Source: Candidatus Iainarchaeum sp.
Lineage (GTDB): Archaea > Micrarchaeota > Micrarchaeia > Anstonellales > Bilamarchaeaceae
Length of the DNA stretch: 64,000 nt
Assembly (NCBI GenBank): GCA_028714535.1
Contig: JAQTME010000006.1
Location: forward strand, 1 to 64,000
Reading direction: 5' to 3'
The notes below the pieces were generated by a model that was given only the letters and a program-made list of their open reading frames with translations, made no database searches and was not told the origin of the DNA. Below are positions 36,379-45,759 of this stretch, in pieces (the first letter of the stretch is position 1; each line of letters begins with the position of its first letter). A program made the position numbers and the translations under genes.

Positions 36379-38982
36379 TCAGCCTGCTTTCCTGCCCCTG
36401 TAGATGATGTATGCGGCGCATGCGATTGCCGCGACGATCAAGGCGAGCCAGACCGGCTGGCCTGTGACCGCATCGGATATGGCGGTCGCCAGGGGCGTCT
36501 CCTTCTGCTGCGGAGCGGCAAGCGGGTGCGAGTATATGCTTATGGACCTGCCGCCTTTGACTGAAGTGAATGTGTAGGTGCCGGTTTCGTTCAGCGGAAG
36601 GCTGAATCCGCCGTTGGCATCGGTGGTGCCGCGTCCTCTGGCTCCGGATGGCGAAACCCAGGTGATTTCACAGTATGCGCACGGCCCTGAGGCGCTGGTG
36701 ACCGTGAGCGTGACCCCTCCGGCTGCCTCGGCTGGAGCTGACATGGCAGGCTGCGACACACAGCTGCCGGCGTCGCAGTACTGCCCTGTGGGGCACTCGG
36801 AGCCCAGGGTGCAGCCCGTCTCCGAAGTAGCGTTCCCAGGCGCAGTCTGGTTCGTCATATTGGTCTGGTTCTGTTGCGGGGGCAAGGCCGGCTTGTCCAC
36901 GCAGGCGTGGCTGGCGCAGGACTGGTTGGCCTGGCAGTCCGAATCCGCGCAGCAGGCGTATGGAACGCACGCGTGGTTCTCCACAGCGCCGCAGGCGCAT
37001 TGGACTGCAACGCACGAGTTGCCGCTGCACGTCTCGCTGGCTGTGCAGTCCGAATCTGCACAGCACGCGTAGGCCACGCACTGGTGGTCCTGGACAACGC
37101 CGCATGCGCAGGCGACTGCCACGCATGAGCCGCCTGAGCACGCCTCTGCGGCCGGGCAATCCCCGTCTGCAGCGCACTCGGGAGACGGCGAAGATGAGGA
37201 TGAGGACTGCTCCTGAACCCTTGAGAATGTGCGCGTCCCGCCGGTGCCCGTATTGTTGGCATCGTCGGTGCATGCCACGCTCCAGTTGTGGCCGCCCAGG
37301 GCGATGCCTGTGATTACGAAGCTAGTGGGCGTGCCGTTGAGCACCGAGCTGTTCGTCTGGTTGGAGGCGCCGTCAAGGAAGACTGAGCAGTTCAGGATGG
37401 CGCTCGTGTCGTCCACGGCAGTGAACCTGAATGTCATGGTGGCTGGGCTGAAGGAACTGCCGTTGGCTGGGGAGTTCAGGGTGACTGCCGGCGCCGTGGT
37501 ATCGCCAAGCACCAGGATGCCGAAGGTGCTGAATGAGCTGACGTTCGAGAGGGCGAGGGCATTCGTCACCGTGTCCGGCGTGGCGTTCATCTGGAGCCAG
37601 GTGCCGTTATACTTCCAGAGGCTGAAGCGGGCCTCGTCGTAGCCCCCTGCGGCCACTTCCGCATCGGTCCAGGCCCAGGACAGGGAGTCTATTGACGAGC
37701 CTGCAGCCGGGGAGATGGTCAGGAATTTTCCGGAGAAGCTGGTATAGTTGTCCGGCAGGGCCGCAGGAAGGGAAGACCAGTTCATGGAATAGGATTCGGA
37801 TACGTCGAGGTCGTCATTCAGCGAGAGGTTGGTGAATTGTGAGACGTTGCCGGTCGGGTTGTCGAAGATGGCCGCGGCGAAGCTGAGGGTGAGGGGAACG
37901 CCATCACTGGATACGCTGAAGTCGTCGGTGTTGTTGTAGTAGTGTTCCGAAGTCAGGTTGGTCAGGGTGGACTGCAGAACGTAGGCGCCGCCGAGAAGGT
38001 TCATGAAGACGCTGTTCCCCATGAGGATGTTGTTGCTGGAGTCGCTGGTAAAGTAGAGGCCGTAGAGCATGTTGTTGTAGGCCGAGTTGCCGATGACGGT
38101 GTTGTTGAAGGCGTGGTTGAAGTAGAAGCCGTAGAGCGTGTTGTTGTAGCCGGAGTTGCCGGTGAGGCTGTTGTTGACTGTGTAGTGGAGGTAGAAGCCG
38201 CTGTCTGAGTTGTTGTAGGCGACGTTGTTGGCGATGACGCTGTCCCGGGGGTAGTAGAAGTAGAAACCGTGTATGAAGTTGCCATAGGCTATGTTGTTGG
38301 AGACGTTTACCGGGCCTGGCTCGTCTTCCAGTAAAAAGTTGAAGCCGTAATACGAATTGTTGTAGGCGGTATTGTTGAACAGGGTGTTATAGGCGCTGCT
38401 GTAGAGGTAGAAGCCGTCATGCGAGTTGTTGTAGGCGATGTTGTTGGAGAAGAGGTTGTTGACGCTTATGGAGAGCTGGAAACCGCTGTAGTTGCTGGCA
38501 GACGCGGTGTTATTGTAGAGGGTGTTGTTGTGGCTGTAATCGAGGAAGAATGCCGATACCGAGCTGTTGGTGACTGAATTGTTGTAAAGGTCGCTGTAGT
38601 TGGACTCGCGGAGGTAAACCGCCCGGTCGTATCCTGACAGCCGGCAGTTCCTGACAGTCACGTTTTGCACTGAGCCGAGTACGCCGTTAAGCACGATGCC
38701 TGAGGTGGTGTTGAAAGAGAGGTCTGTGCTGCCAAAGGGGAGATTGCTGGTGATGTTGTGGCCGCCGCAGTCTAAAATTACGTCGGATACGTTGATGTCG
38801 ATGCAGGTGACGTGGTCATTCCACGCCGGGATGGCTGGAACTATGAAGGGCGCCCCTGTGAGGTCCGTGGTGAGGGAGTAGGTGCCAGGGCTGGACAGCA
38901 CCGAGCAGTTTGAAACATTTATGGCAAAGGTAGAAGAGGCCACCAGCACTATGAACGCCAGGGGAACAAGCAGGGATTTCAT
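36379..38982 (-). CDS. Surface protein: beta-helix (NosD-like), Ig-like domain, Cys-rich repeats, TM
   Basis: An 867-residue exported protein with start MKSLLVPLAFIVL and signal peptide (about 1-19). A parallel beta-helix of short NN-turn repeats (YNNSHDGFYLYSSAYNTLF style) covers about 100-330. An Ig-like domain is at ~495-590 (VTLNSPANGSSFSPATMTF). Cysteine-rich repeats (CACGVVQDHQCVAYACCADSDC) lie at ~600-700, then a beta domain and one TM helix (WLALIVAAIACAAYIIY). TATA-like CTTTTTATATG lies about 26 nt upstream. It is a paralogue of the proteins at 30561 and 40094. The start coordinate is reliable to about one base. Confidence 0.85.
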   Translation of the reverse strand: MKSLLVPLAFIVLVASSTFAINVSNCSVLSSPGTYSLTTDLTGAPFIVPAIPAWNDHVTCIDINVSDVILDCGGHNITSNLPFGSTDLSFNTTSGIVLNGVLGSVQNVTVRNCRLSGYDRAVYLRESNYSDLYNNSVTNSSVSAFFLDYSHNNTLYNNTASASNYSGFQLSISVNNLFSNNIAYNNSHDGFYLYSSAYNTLFNNTAYNNSYYGFNFLLEDEPGPVNVSNNIAYGNFIHGFYFYYPRDSVIANNVAYNNSDSGFYLHYTVNNSLTGNSGYNNTLYGFYFNHAFNNTVIGNSAYNNMLYGLYFTSDSSNNILMGNSVFMNLLGGAYVLQSTLTNLTSEHYYNNTDDFSVSSDGVPLTLSFAAAIFDNPTGNVSQFTNLSLNDDLDVSESYSMNWSSLPAALPDNYTSFSGKFLTISPAAGSSIDSLSWAWTDAEVAAGGYDEARFSLWKYNGTWLQMNATPDTVTNALALSNVSSFSTFGILVLGDTTAPAVTLNSPANGSSFSPATMTFRFTAVDDTSAILNCSVFLDGASNQTNSSVLNGTPTSFVITGIALGGHNWSVACTDDANNTGTGGTRTFSRVQEQSSSSSSPSPECAADGDCPAAEACSGGSCVAVACACGVVQDHQCVAYACCADSDCTASETCSGNSCVAVQCACGAVENHACVPYACCADSDCQANQSCASHACVDKPALPPQQNQTNMTNQTAPGNATSETGCTLGSECPTGQYCDAGSCVSQPAMSAPAEAAGGVTLTVTSASGPCAYCEITWVSPSGARGRGTTDANGGFSLPLNETGTYTFTSVKGGRSISIYSHPLAAPQQKETPLATAISDAVTGQPVWLALIVAAIACAAYIIYRGRKAG
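37274..37426 (-). repeat. 153-bp exact repeat, copy 1
   Basis: Identical at every base to 41274-41426. It encodes part of the Ig-like domain and adjoining SFVITGIALGGHNWSVAC. Identity extends to wobble positions while flanks diverge, indicating recent gene conversion or duplication. Confidence 0.9.
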
Positions 38983-39103
38983 GACATTGTAGCGCAGGGA
39001 ACATATAAAAAGAATGCCGTGCGCCCACGCCGATTGTGCCGGCCGCCAGCCCTGGCGGATGGGCATGGAAAAAATCGGGATAAAGAAAAATAAAGAAGAA
39101 AAT

Positions 39104-40009
39104 TCACGCCAACGCGTTCATGACCTGCTGTATCTTCGCGTACTCAGGGCTGGCTATGATGACATAGAGCGCCTTGCCCTCGGACATGCCCCAGGCGAAG
39201 CCGGCCGCGGTGGCGGCTGCGGAAACCTTGTCCTTGGTCGTCTTTGTGGCGTCAACAAGGATGTAGAAGGTCGGCGTGCCTGCGCTTTGGGTGTTAGCCT
39301 GGGACATCGTGCCCCACTCACTGGTAAATACGGCGACCTTTGCCACGTACGTCCTGTTGTCCACGCATGCGTTGAACTTCACGGTGTCGATGCCGGCCAC
39401 GGTCGCGCCAAGCGCCTTGAGGTTGGCCTGGGAATACTTCCCGTTGTTCTCAGAGGTGTCCTGGGCGTTGAATATCGCGTCGTGCATCTCGAAGAACTTG
39501 CCCTGGTCCTGCGCGCAGAAGGCGGCATTGGCCGCGTTGACCGATTCGTCTGCTGCGGAATCGTCGCCAAGGAAAGCCACCGGGATGAACCTGAAGCTCG
39601 CCTTGCCCGCGTCCACGTAGTCAGTTTCGAACTTCTTGACCGTTCCGGTTATGGCCGCGTATTGGGCAGCGTATGGCTTGCCCCAGGCCATGCCGCAGAA
39701 CGGGCACTGGAAGTCTGAGAATTCAAGCAGCGAAACCTTGCTGCCGGCCTGGCCCATGAGCGGCGCCAGTTCCATTGACGGTGGAAGCACCATGGTCTTG
39801 ACAACTTCTGCGGGCGGCGTGTTGTTCACCGGCTGCGTGTTGTTCGCAGGCGGCTGCTGTTGCTGCGTATTGTTGCACTGCGGCGCCGCGGCCTTCACAA
39901 GGCCGAAGCCCTGGGTGAAGACCGAGACCACCAGCAGGCATGCCAGCACGGCTATTGCAACACCGTACATAGTATCCTTGCTGATTGTTATGGTATCCTG
40001 TTCTCCCAA
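39104..40009 (-). CDS. Membrane-anchored DsbA-like thiol oxidoreductase
   Basis: A 301-residue protein that probably oxidises or isomerises disulfides outside the cell. An N-terminal TM anchor (about 15-32) is followed by an Asn/Gln/Pro linker and a thioredoxin/DsbA fold with active site CPFC (Cys102, Cys105). The cis-Pro loop is GTPTFYI. Translation from TTG at 40009 is chosen because GAGGTGA sits seven bases before it. A TATA-like box lies at about 40060. It sits between two very cysteine-rich surface-protein genes on the same strand, its likely clients. Confidence 0.88.
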   Translation of the reverse strand: MGEQDTITISKDTMYGVAIAVLACLLVVSVFTQGFGLVKAAAPQCNNTQQQQPPANNTQPVNNTPPAEVVKTMVLPPSMELAPLMGQAGSKVSLLEFSDFQCPFCGMAWGKPYAAQYAAITGTVKKFETDYVDAGKASFRFIPVAFLGDDSAADESVNAANAAFCAQDQGKFFEMHDAIFNAQDTSENNGKYSQANLKALGATVAGIDTVKFNACVDNRTYVAKVAVFTSEWGTMSQANTQSAGTPTFYILVDATKTTKDKVSAAATAAGFAWGMSEGKALYVIIASPEYAKIQQVMNALA

Positions 40010-40093
40010 ATAAATCACCTCAAATCGGAAAAAAGTTAAGCATATTCGCACTGGCGTTTATATAAATGTTTTGAAAACTTCCGGCAGCGGCCG

Positions 40094-43000
40094 TCACTGG
40101 CTGGGCGGCGCCTCTTTTTCTGCCCCTCTGCTGCGGCCCCGATGCCTGAGGTATACGACCAGGCTGACGACAATTATGAGCAGGATCATGAGCCAGAACT
40201 GCGATTTAACGATGGCGTTGTATATCACCGTGGCAGGGGGGAGTTCCTCCTCCAGCCCCGGTGCGCGTGCAGCTAATATGCTGACAGCCCTGCTCTCCCT
40301 CACCAGCGTCACCGTGTAGGTGCCGTTCTCGTTGAGCGTGAGGTTGAATTGGCCGTTGGCATCGGTATTGGCGCTGCTTTTCGCTCCTGAGGGCGATGAC
40401 AGCGCAAGTACGCAGGAAACACATGGCCCCGAGGGGTAGGTGACCGTGATTGTTTTGTTTTCACCGACAAAGTCCTTGCCGGTGACGGTTATGAGCGCCG
40501 GGGGCGTGCACTGGCGGTTTATGCAGATGTCGCCCTGCGGGCACAGCGGGCAGCCAGGCTCAGGCCCGCAGGCATATGTGACCCAGGCGTGACCGGCAGC
40601 ATAGCCGCATTTGCCGGTCACATCGGCGCAGGCTGCGTTGTTGCAGAACTGCGTCGCCATGCACTGCTCGCTGGTGTTGCATTCCCCGCCGGGCGCCACG
40701 GGCGGCGGGCTGCCGCCTCCTGGGCCGGGCTGCAGGACGCATGCGTTGTTGCTGCATGACCTGCCTTCACCGCAATCCGAGTCCCGGCAGCAGGCGTATG
40801 CGGAGCAGCGGTGGTTTTCCACCCTCCCGCAGTCGCACGCCACCGCCCTGCAGGTGCCGGCAGCCACGCCGGCGGACAGGTCGCAATACTCGGCTGCGTT
40901 GCATTGGTCGTCGGATGCGCATTCGAACGCATACATGCAGACGCCTCCTTTGCACACCTCGCCCTGGCGGCAGTCGCTGTCTGCAGCGCACTGCAGCGGC
41001 AAGGGGGCCGAGCAGGTGTGGTTGTTCTGGCATATCTGGCCTGCAGGGCATTGTGAATCAAGGCAGCAGGCGTAAGCGATGCACTGGTGGTTCTGGACCA
41101 GCCCGCAGGCGCATGGCACCGCAGTGCAGGCGCCGCCGATGCACGTATCGCTGTCGGAGCAGTCGGCATCAACCGAGCATTCCGGAGAGGAGGGAGGCGG
41201 TGAAGACGGCTCTGCCACCCTGGAGAAGTCCCGCAGTTCGCTGGTGCCCGTGTTGGCCGAGCTGTCAGTGCAGGCCACGCTCCAGTTGTGGCCGCCCAGG
41301 GCGATGCCTGTGATTACGAAGCTAGTGGGCGTGCCGTTGAGCACCGAGCTGTTCGTCTGGTTGGAGGCGCCGTCAAGGAAGACTGAGCAGTTCAGGATGG
41401 CGCTCGTGTCGTCCACGGCAGTGAACGTGAATGTCAGGGTGCCTGGCGTCAATGCGGAATTGTTGGCAGGGGAGGAAAGGGTGACTATGGGCGGGGCGGT
41501 GTCGTTGAACTGCAATATGCCGAACGTGCTGAACCCCGAGAGGTTGGAAAGCCGCAGGGTGTTCGTGGCCGTGTCAGGGGTCCCGTTCACAAGCGTCCAG
41601 CCTGCGCCGTATTCCCATAGCGTGAAGCGCGATTCGTTGTAGCCGGGAAGCTCGCCGTCCGTCCAACTCCAGGCGATGGAGTCGATGGACGGTGCGCCGG
41701 AGCCGGAGATGTTAATGAACTTGTTTGCAAAGGCGCCGTAGGTCGCGGGGATGGGGGCCGGACGGGAGGACCACTCGATGGAATATGACTCGCCTGGGCC
41801 GACGCTGTCGTTGAGTGAGAGGCTGGTGAAGTTCTGGAAGCTGCCGGCGCGGTTGTCGAATGTGATATTGGAGAGGTTGACGCTGATTGCAGAGCCGCCT
41901 GCGCCCACCCCAAAGTCTGCGGCGTTGTTGTAGTAATATTCGCCGGTAAATGTGTTGTTGGGGCCAGAGTCGACGGAGGCGCCATGATCCGAGTTATTGT
42001 AGGCGGTGTTGCTGATGAAGCGGTTGTTGGGGCTGGAGAAGACGGCGAAGCCATAGTTGTTGTTGAAGGCGAAGTTGTTGATGAGGGTGCTGCTGTCGGA
42101 GCCTGACATGAAGGTGAAGGCGTAGAGGGTATTGCGGACGGTGTTGTTTGTGAAGGTGTTGTAGGAACCGGAGTTTAGATAAAAACCGTCTTGTGAATTG
42201 TTGTAGGCGGTGTTGTTTGTGAAGTTGTTGTAGGAACCGGAAGCGATGTAAAAGTCAGCATTGGGGTTGTTGAAGGCGGTGTTGTTGGTGAAGGTGTTGT
42301 TGTTGGCGGATGAGAGGATGAAGCCAAAAACATTATTGCCATAGGCCGTGTTGTCGGCAATGCCGTTGCTGCTGGAAGCGACGATATCGAAGCCATAATT
42401 GGTGTTGTTACAGGCCAGGTTGTTGGCAATAGTATTATTGTCGGACGCGGTGTTAAGCAGGAACCCCTGGTAGGTATTGTTGCATGCGGTGCTGCCCGTG
42501 ATTGTGTTGCCGGTGCCGGCGACTAGGCCGAAGCCGTTGGTATTGTTGAATGCGCCGTCATCGGTCAGGTTGTTGCCGGAGGAGCCGGAGATAATATAGA
42601 AACCGAACTGCGGGCTGCCACGCGCGGTGTTGTTGGCAAGGGTGTTGTTTGAGCACGCCTGGAGATAGAAACCGGAATTTGAGTTGTTGTATGCCGTGTT
42701 GTTGGTGAAGTTGCCGCCGTTGCTGGAGAAGAGGTCGAAGCCGCTGAGGAGGTTGTCGTAGGCGGTGTTGTTGGCGAGGCGGTTGTTTGAGCTGGAGGAG
42801 AGGTAGAAGCCGCTGAAGGAGTTGCCGTAGGCGCTGTTGCCCGTGAAATTCATGCTGCCGGAGGATGTGAGCTGGAAGCCGTTGCCGGTGTTGTTGCGCG
42901 CATTGTTGTTGGTGAGGTTGTTGTTATTCGAGGCGGTGCTTAATGCGAAGCCCACGCCGTTGATGCCGTAGGCGGAGTTGTTGGCGAGCGTATTGTTCTG

Positions 43001-44098
43001 GGCGTCATTTAATGAGAACCCCGAATCGAAGCCGTCATAGGCGCTATTGTTGGTAAGGGCATTGTTGTTGCCGGACTGGAGTGTAAAGCCGCCGCTGTTG
43101 TTGTATGCGGAGTTGCCGGTGAGGTTGTTGCCGGAGTTGCCCAGGAAGTAGAAGCCGGGGTAGGGGTGGTTGTATGCCGTGTTGTTGACGAGAGTGTTGT
43201 TGGAACAGGAGAAGAGGTCGTAGCCGCTGAGGAGGGTGTCGCTGGAGGTGTTGTTGATGAGGTTGCTGTAGTCTGGGCCGGTGTCGATTACGAAACCGGC
43301 GCCGGTGTTGTTGTAGGCGGAGTTGCCGGTCAGGTTGTTGCCGGAGCTGGAATTGAGGTAGAACCCCCTGCCGGAATTGTCATATGCGCTGTTGCCGGTG
43401 AGGACGTTGTCCGTGCTGGAGGTGACGAAATAGAAGCCGGAGCTGGCACTGCTGAAGGCGGTGTTGCTGGTGAAATTGTTGCCTGGGCTGGCATCCAGGT
43501 AGAAGCCGTAACTGTTTCCGTAAGCGGTGTTGTTGACATATGTGTTGTTGGTGGAGCCGCCGTCGAGCCAGAAGCCGTAATCGGGAGCGTTGTCATAGGC
43601 GCTGTTGTTGGCCACGGTGTTGTTGTTGGATTGCGATATGAAGAAGCCATTGCTGTTATTGTATGCGGTGTTTTTGATGATGATGTTGCCGGGAACATTC
43701 CCGAAGACATAGAAGCCGTTGAACGAGTTGTTGAAGGCCGTGTTGTTGGCCAGTGTCACATTAGAGGAGGAAAAAAGCTCGATTCCGCGGCCGTAGCCGG
43801 ACATGGTGCAGTTCCTTATGGTCAGGTTGGTGACGCCCAATAGCGAGGTGGCTATGGCCTCCGTAGTGCCGATGGTGCCGTTGTTCGTGATGCTGAAGCC
43901 GTTGCAGTCCAGCACCACGTCATTGGCATTCACCAGGATGCATACGACTCTGGAGCCGGACGGGTTGGGCGCGCCGGTGAGGCTGGCATTGAGCACGTAG
44001 GTGTCGGCACTGGAGAGGATTGCGCAGGTGGAAACGTTCGTGGCGAGGGCTGAGCTTGCCAGAAGCAGAAGCCCCAGTAGCAATGCTGTTTTCCGCAT
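40094..44098 (-). CDS. Giant surface protein: long beta-helix, Ig-like domain, Cys-rich repeats, TM
   Basis: A 1,334-residue exported protein; signal peptide at residues 1-20. About 30 NosD-like beta-helix coils cover ~100-720 (units such as SNNTLVNNTAYN with NN turns). These are followed by a beta domain, an Ig-like domain (~865-950), and cysteine-rich repeats (~970-1200: CACGLVQNHQCIAYACC, CDCGRVENHRCSAYACC). A final beta domain and one TM helix (FWLMILLIIVVSLVVYL) precede a charged tail. It resembles archaeal surface proteins that bind polysaccharide. The longest of the three paralogues; all share the domain order. Confidence 0.85.
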   Translation of the reverse strand: MRKTALLLGLLLLASSALATNVSTCAILSSADTYVLNASLTGAPNPSGSRVVCILVNANDVVLDCNGFSITNNGTIGTTEAIATSLLGVTNLTIRNCTMSGYGRGIELFSSSNVTLANNTAFNNSFNGFYVFGNVPGNIIIKNTAYNNSNGFFISQSNNNTVANNSAYDNAPDYGFWLDGGSTNNTYVNNTAYGNSYGFYLDASPGNNFTSNTAFSSASSGFYFVTSSTDNVLTGNSAYDNSGRGFYLNSSSGNNLTGNSAYNNTGAGFVIDTGPDYSNLINNTSSDTLLSGYDLFSCSNNTLVNNTAYNHPYPGFYFLGNSGNNLTGNSAYNNSGGFTLQSGNNNALTNNSAYDGFDSGFSLNDAQNNTLANNSAYGINGVGFALSTASNNNNLTNNNARNNTGNGFQLTSSGSMNFTGNSAYGNSFSGFYLSSSSNNRLANNTAYDNLLSGFDLFSSNGGNFTNNTAYNNSNSGFYLQACSNNTLANNTARGSPQFGFYIISGSSGNNLTDDGAFNNTNGFGLVAGTGNTITGSTACNNTYQGFLLNTASDNNTIANNLACNNTNYGFDIVASSSNGIADNTAYGNNVFGFILSSANNNTFTNNTAFNNPNADFYIASGSYNNFTNNTAYNNSQDGFYLNSGSYNTFTNNTVRNTLYAFTFMSGSDSSTLINNFAFNNNYGFAVFSSPNNRFISNTAYNNSDHGASVDSGPNNTFTGEYYYNNAADFGVGAGGSAISVNLSNITFDNRAGSFQNFTSLSLNDSVGPGESYSIEWSSRPAPIPATYGAFANKFINISGSGAPSIDSIAWSWTDGELPGYNESRFTLWEYGAGWTLVNGTPDTATNTLRLSNLSGFSTFGILQFNDTAPPIVTLSSPANNSALTPGTLTFTFTAVDDTSAILNCSVFLDGASNQTNSSVLNGTPTSFVITGIALGGHNWSVACTDSSANTGTSELRDFSRVAEPSSPPPSSPECSVDADCSDSDTCIGGACTAVPCACGLVQNHQCIAYACCLDSQCPAGQICQNNHTCSAPLPLQCAADSDCRQGEVCKGGVCMYAFECASDDQCNAAEYCDLSAGVAAGTCRAVACDCGRVENHRCSAYACCRDSDCGEGRSCSNNACVLQPGPGGGSPPPVAPGGECNTSEQCMATQFCNNAACADVTGKCGYAAGHAWVTYACGPEPGCPLCPQGDICINRQCTPPALITVTGKDFVGENKTITVTYPSGPCVSCVLALSSPSGAKSSANTDANGQFNLTLNENGTYTVTLVRESRAVSILAARAPGLEEELPPATVIYNAIVKSQFWLMILLIIVVSLVVYLRHRGRSRGAEKEAPPSQ
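41274..41426 (-). repeat. 153-bp exact repeat, copy 2
   Basis: Identical to 37274-37426 and exactly 4,000 bp away. See copy 1. Confidence 0.9.
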
Positions 44099-44199
44099 CA
44101 ATAGTATTGATGCCGAGGCGAGATTTTAATTGTTCTGATGGCGCCCTGGAAAGCCAAGAGTTAAGAATTTTGACGGATTTATCCGCCCGGGAGGATATC

Positions 44200-44895
44200 A
44201 TGGCAACGCTTGACAACGCGATAATAGCATCCTATGAGAAGGGCGGCAAGAAGTTCGAGATCTACGTGGATCCGGACGCGGCCTATGCATGGCTCGACAA
44301 GCGCAAGACCGACTTCAAGAACATGCTCGTCGCAGAAGAGATATATTCCGACGCGAGGAAGGCGGAGAAGGCCAAGCCGCCCGATGTGCTGGCGGTGTTC
44401 GGCACCAACGACATCATGGCCGTGCTGGAATTCATCATGAAGAACGGCGAGGTCCAGCTGACCACCGAGCAGAAGAGGAAGAAGGCAGAGGAAAAACGGA
44501 AGCAGATAGTCGCCATACTGCTCCGCGAGGCCATTGACCCGCGCACCAAGGCGCCGCACACCCAGATAAGGCTGGAGAACGCCATGGAGCAGGCCAGGAT
44601 ACACGTGGACCCGTTCAAGGACGCCCGCGAGCAGCTGGACGACGTAGTGAAGGAGCTGCGGCCCATACTGCCTATGAAGTTCGAGAAGCTGAAGATTGCG
44701 GTGAAGATACCTGCGGCGTTCGCCCACAAGTGCTATGGCACGCTGAAGAACTACGGCATGCAGCGCGAGGAGTGGACCAAGGCCGGCGACCTCATCGCAG
44801 TCGTGGAGATATTCGGCGGCATGCAGGGGGAGTTCTACGACAAGCTGAACAAGCTCACCGGCGGCCAGGTGGAGACCAAGCAGTTGCCGGGCTGA
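44200..44895 (+). CDS. sdo1: SBDS ribosome maturation protein
   Basis: A 231-residue protein of the SBDS family. In archaea it acts in late 50S subunit maturation. Family blocks: IASYEKGGKKFEIYVDPDAA, DVLAVFGTNDIMAVLEFI, and the C-terminal RNA-binding fold (KIAVKIPAAFAHKCYGTL). The ATG at 44200 follows GAGGAT. It starts the SBDS-Rrp4-Rrp41-Rrp42 run typical of archaeal exosome loci. Confidence 0.95.
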   Translation: MATLDNAIIASYEKGGKKFEIYVDPDAAYAWLDKRKTDFKNMLVAEEIYSDARKAEKAKPPDVLAVFGTNDIMAVLEFIMKNGEVQLTTEQKRKKAEEKRKQIVAILLREAIDPRTKAPHTQIRLENAMEQARIHVDPFKDAREQLDDVVKELRPILPMKFEKLKIAVKIPAAFAHKCYGTLKNYGMQREEWTKAGDLIAVVEIFGGMQGEFYDKLNKLTGGQVETKQLPG

Positions 44896-45033
44896 AATGG
44901 GGCTAATTAAAAATCTTTTCTTTCAATAAAATTGCTGTACGAGACACAAAAAGGAGATCCACACTAAAAGAATCTCTTTTTGAATTGCCAGGACTTCCGT
45001 TCTGCGGAAGCTGGAACCAACGAGGTTTTGAAA

Positions 45034-45759
45034 TTGGAATATGACAGCGGGGCTGCTAAGCCCCAGGCAGAAGAGGGTTTTGTCAGGGACAAAAAAATCG
45101 TTTTGCCCGGAGAGAAGATAGCGGAGGGGAAGCTGAACCTGCCCAATACGTTCACCGAAGGCAATGAGACGTTCGCAGCGGTGATAGGCATGCTAGACAG
45201 CGAGGGCAGGTACATACCGCTCGAGAACCGCTACCGCCCGTCCGTGGGCGACATAGTGGTCGGCATCGTCACCGACGTGCGCCACGCGGGCTACGAGGTG
45301 GACCTGAACCTCCCGGAAGGCGGGTTCATACCCACGCGCGACATGCGCATCAACCTGCAGCTAGGCGACTTCGTCATCTGCAAGGTAAAGATGGTGAACG
45401 AGGTCGGCGACGTGGACCTGGGCGAGGTGCGCAGGCTGCCGAAAGGGAAGATAGTGGAGTTCCCGTCGGCCAAGGTCCCGAGGCTCATAGGCCGCAAGAG
45501 CAGCATGCTCATGCTCCTCAAGGACTATGCGGGCGGGGACATCATGGTCGGCAACAACGGCCTGGTCTGGATAAGCGAGAGGAGCGACATGCCTCTCGTG
45601 CTCAAGGCCATAAAGCTCATAGAGAAGAAGGCGCACAAGTCAGGGCTTACTGACGAGGTCGCGTCCATGCTCAGGGCAGAGCGCGGCGAGAGGCCTGCGC
45701 CGGCGGCCCCTGAGGCTGAAGGCAGGGAAGAGGAAGGTGAACAATATGTCAGACAGTGA
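45034..45759 (+). CDS. rrp4: Exosome subunit Rrp4
   Basis: Exosome cap protein, about 241 residues. N-terminal domain RDKKIVLPGEKIAEGK, then S1 (RPSVGDIVVGIVTDVRHAGYE, split as GDIVVGIVTDVRHAG) and KH (VPRLIGRKSSMLMLLKDYAG) domains. It ends in an acidic Ala/Pro/Glu tail. TTG at 45034 is chosen: GAGG precedes it by 8 nt. A longer form from TTG at 44980 is open but may start before the promoter-derived 5' end. It overlaps rrp41 by 14 bp. Confidence 0.92.
   Translation: MEYDSGAAKPQAEEGFVRDKKIVLPGEKIAEGKLNLPNTFTEGNETFAAVIGMLDSEGRYIPLENRYRPSVGDIVVGIVTDVRHAGYEVDLNLPEGGFIPTRDMRINLQLGDFVICKVKMVNEVGDVDLGEVRRLPKGKIVEFPSAKVPRLIGRKSSMLMLLKDYAGGDIMVGNNGLVWISERSDMPLVLKAIKLIEKKAHKSGLTDEVASMLRAERGERPAPAAPEAEGREEEGEQYVRQ

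Noticed and set aside
38983-39066. N-terminal extension of the 36379 surface protein
   Set aside because: The signal peptide begins at MKSLLVPLAF, and the TATA-like box lies within the extension, so translation starts near 38982.
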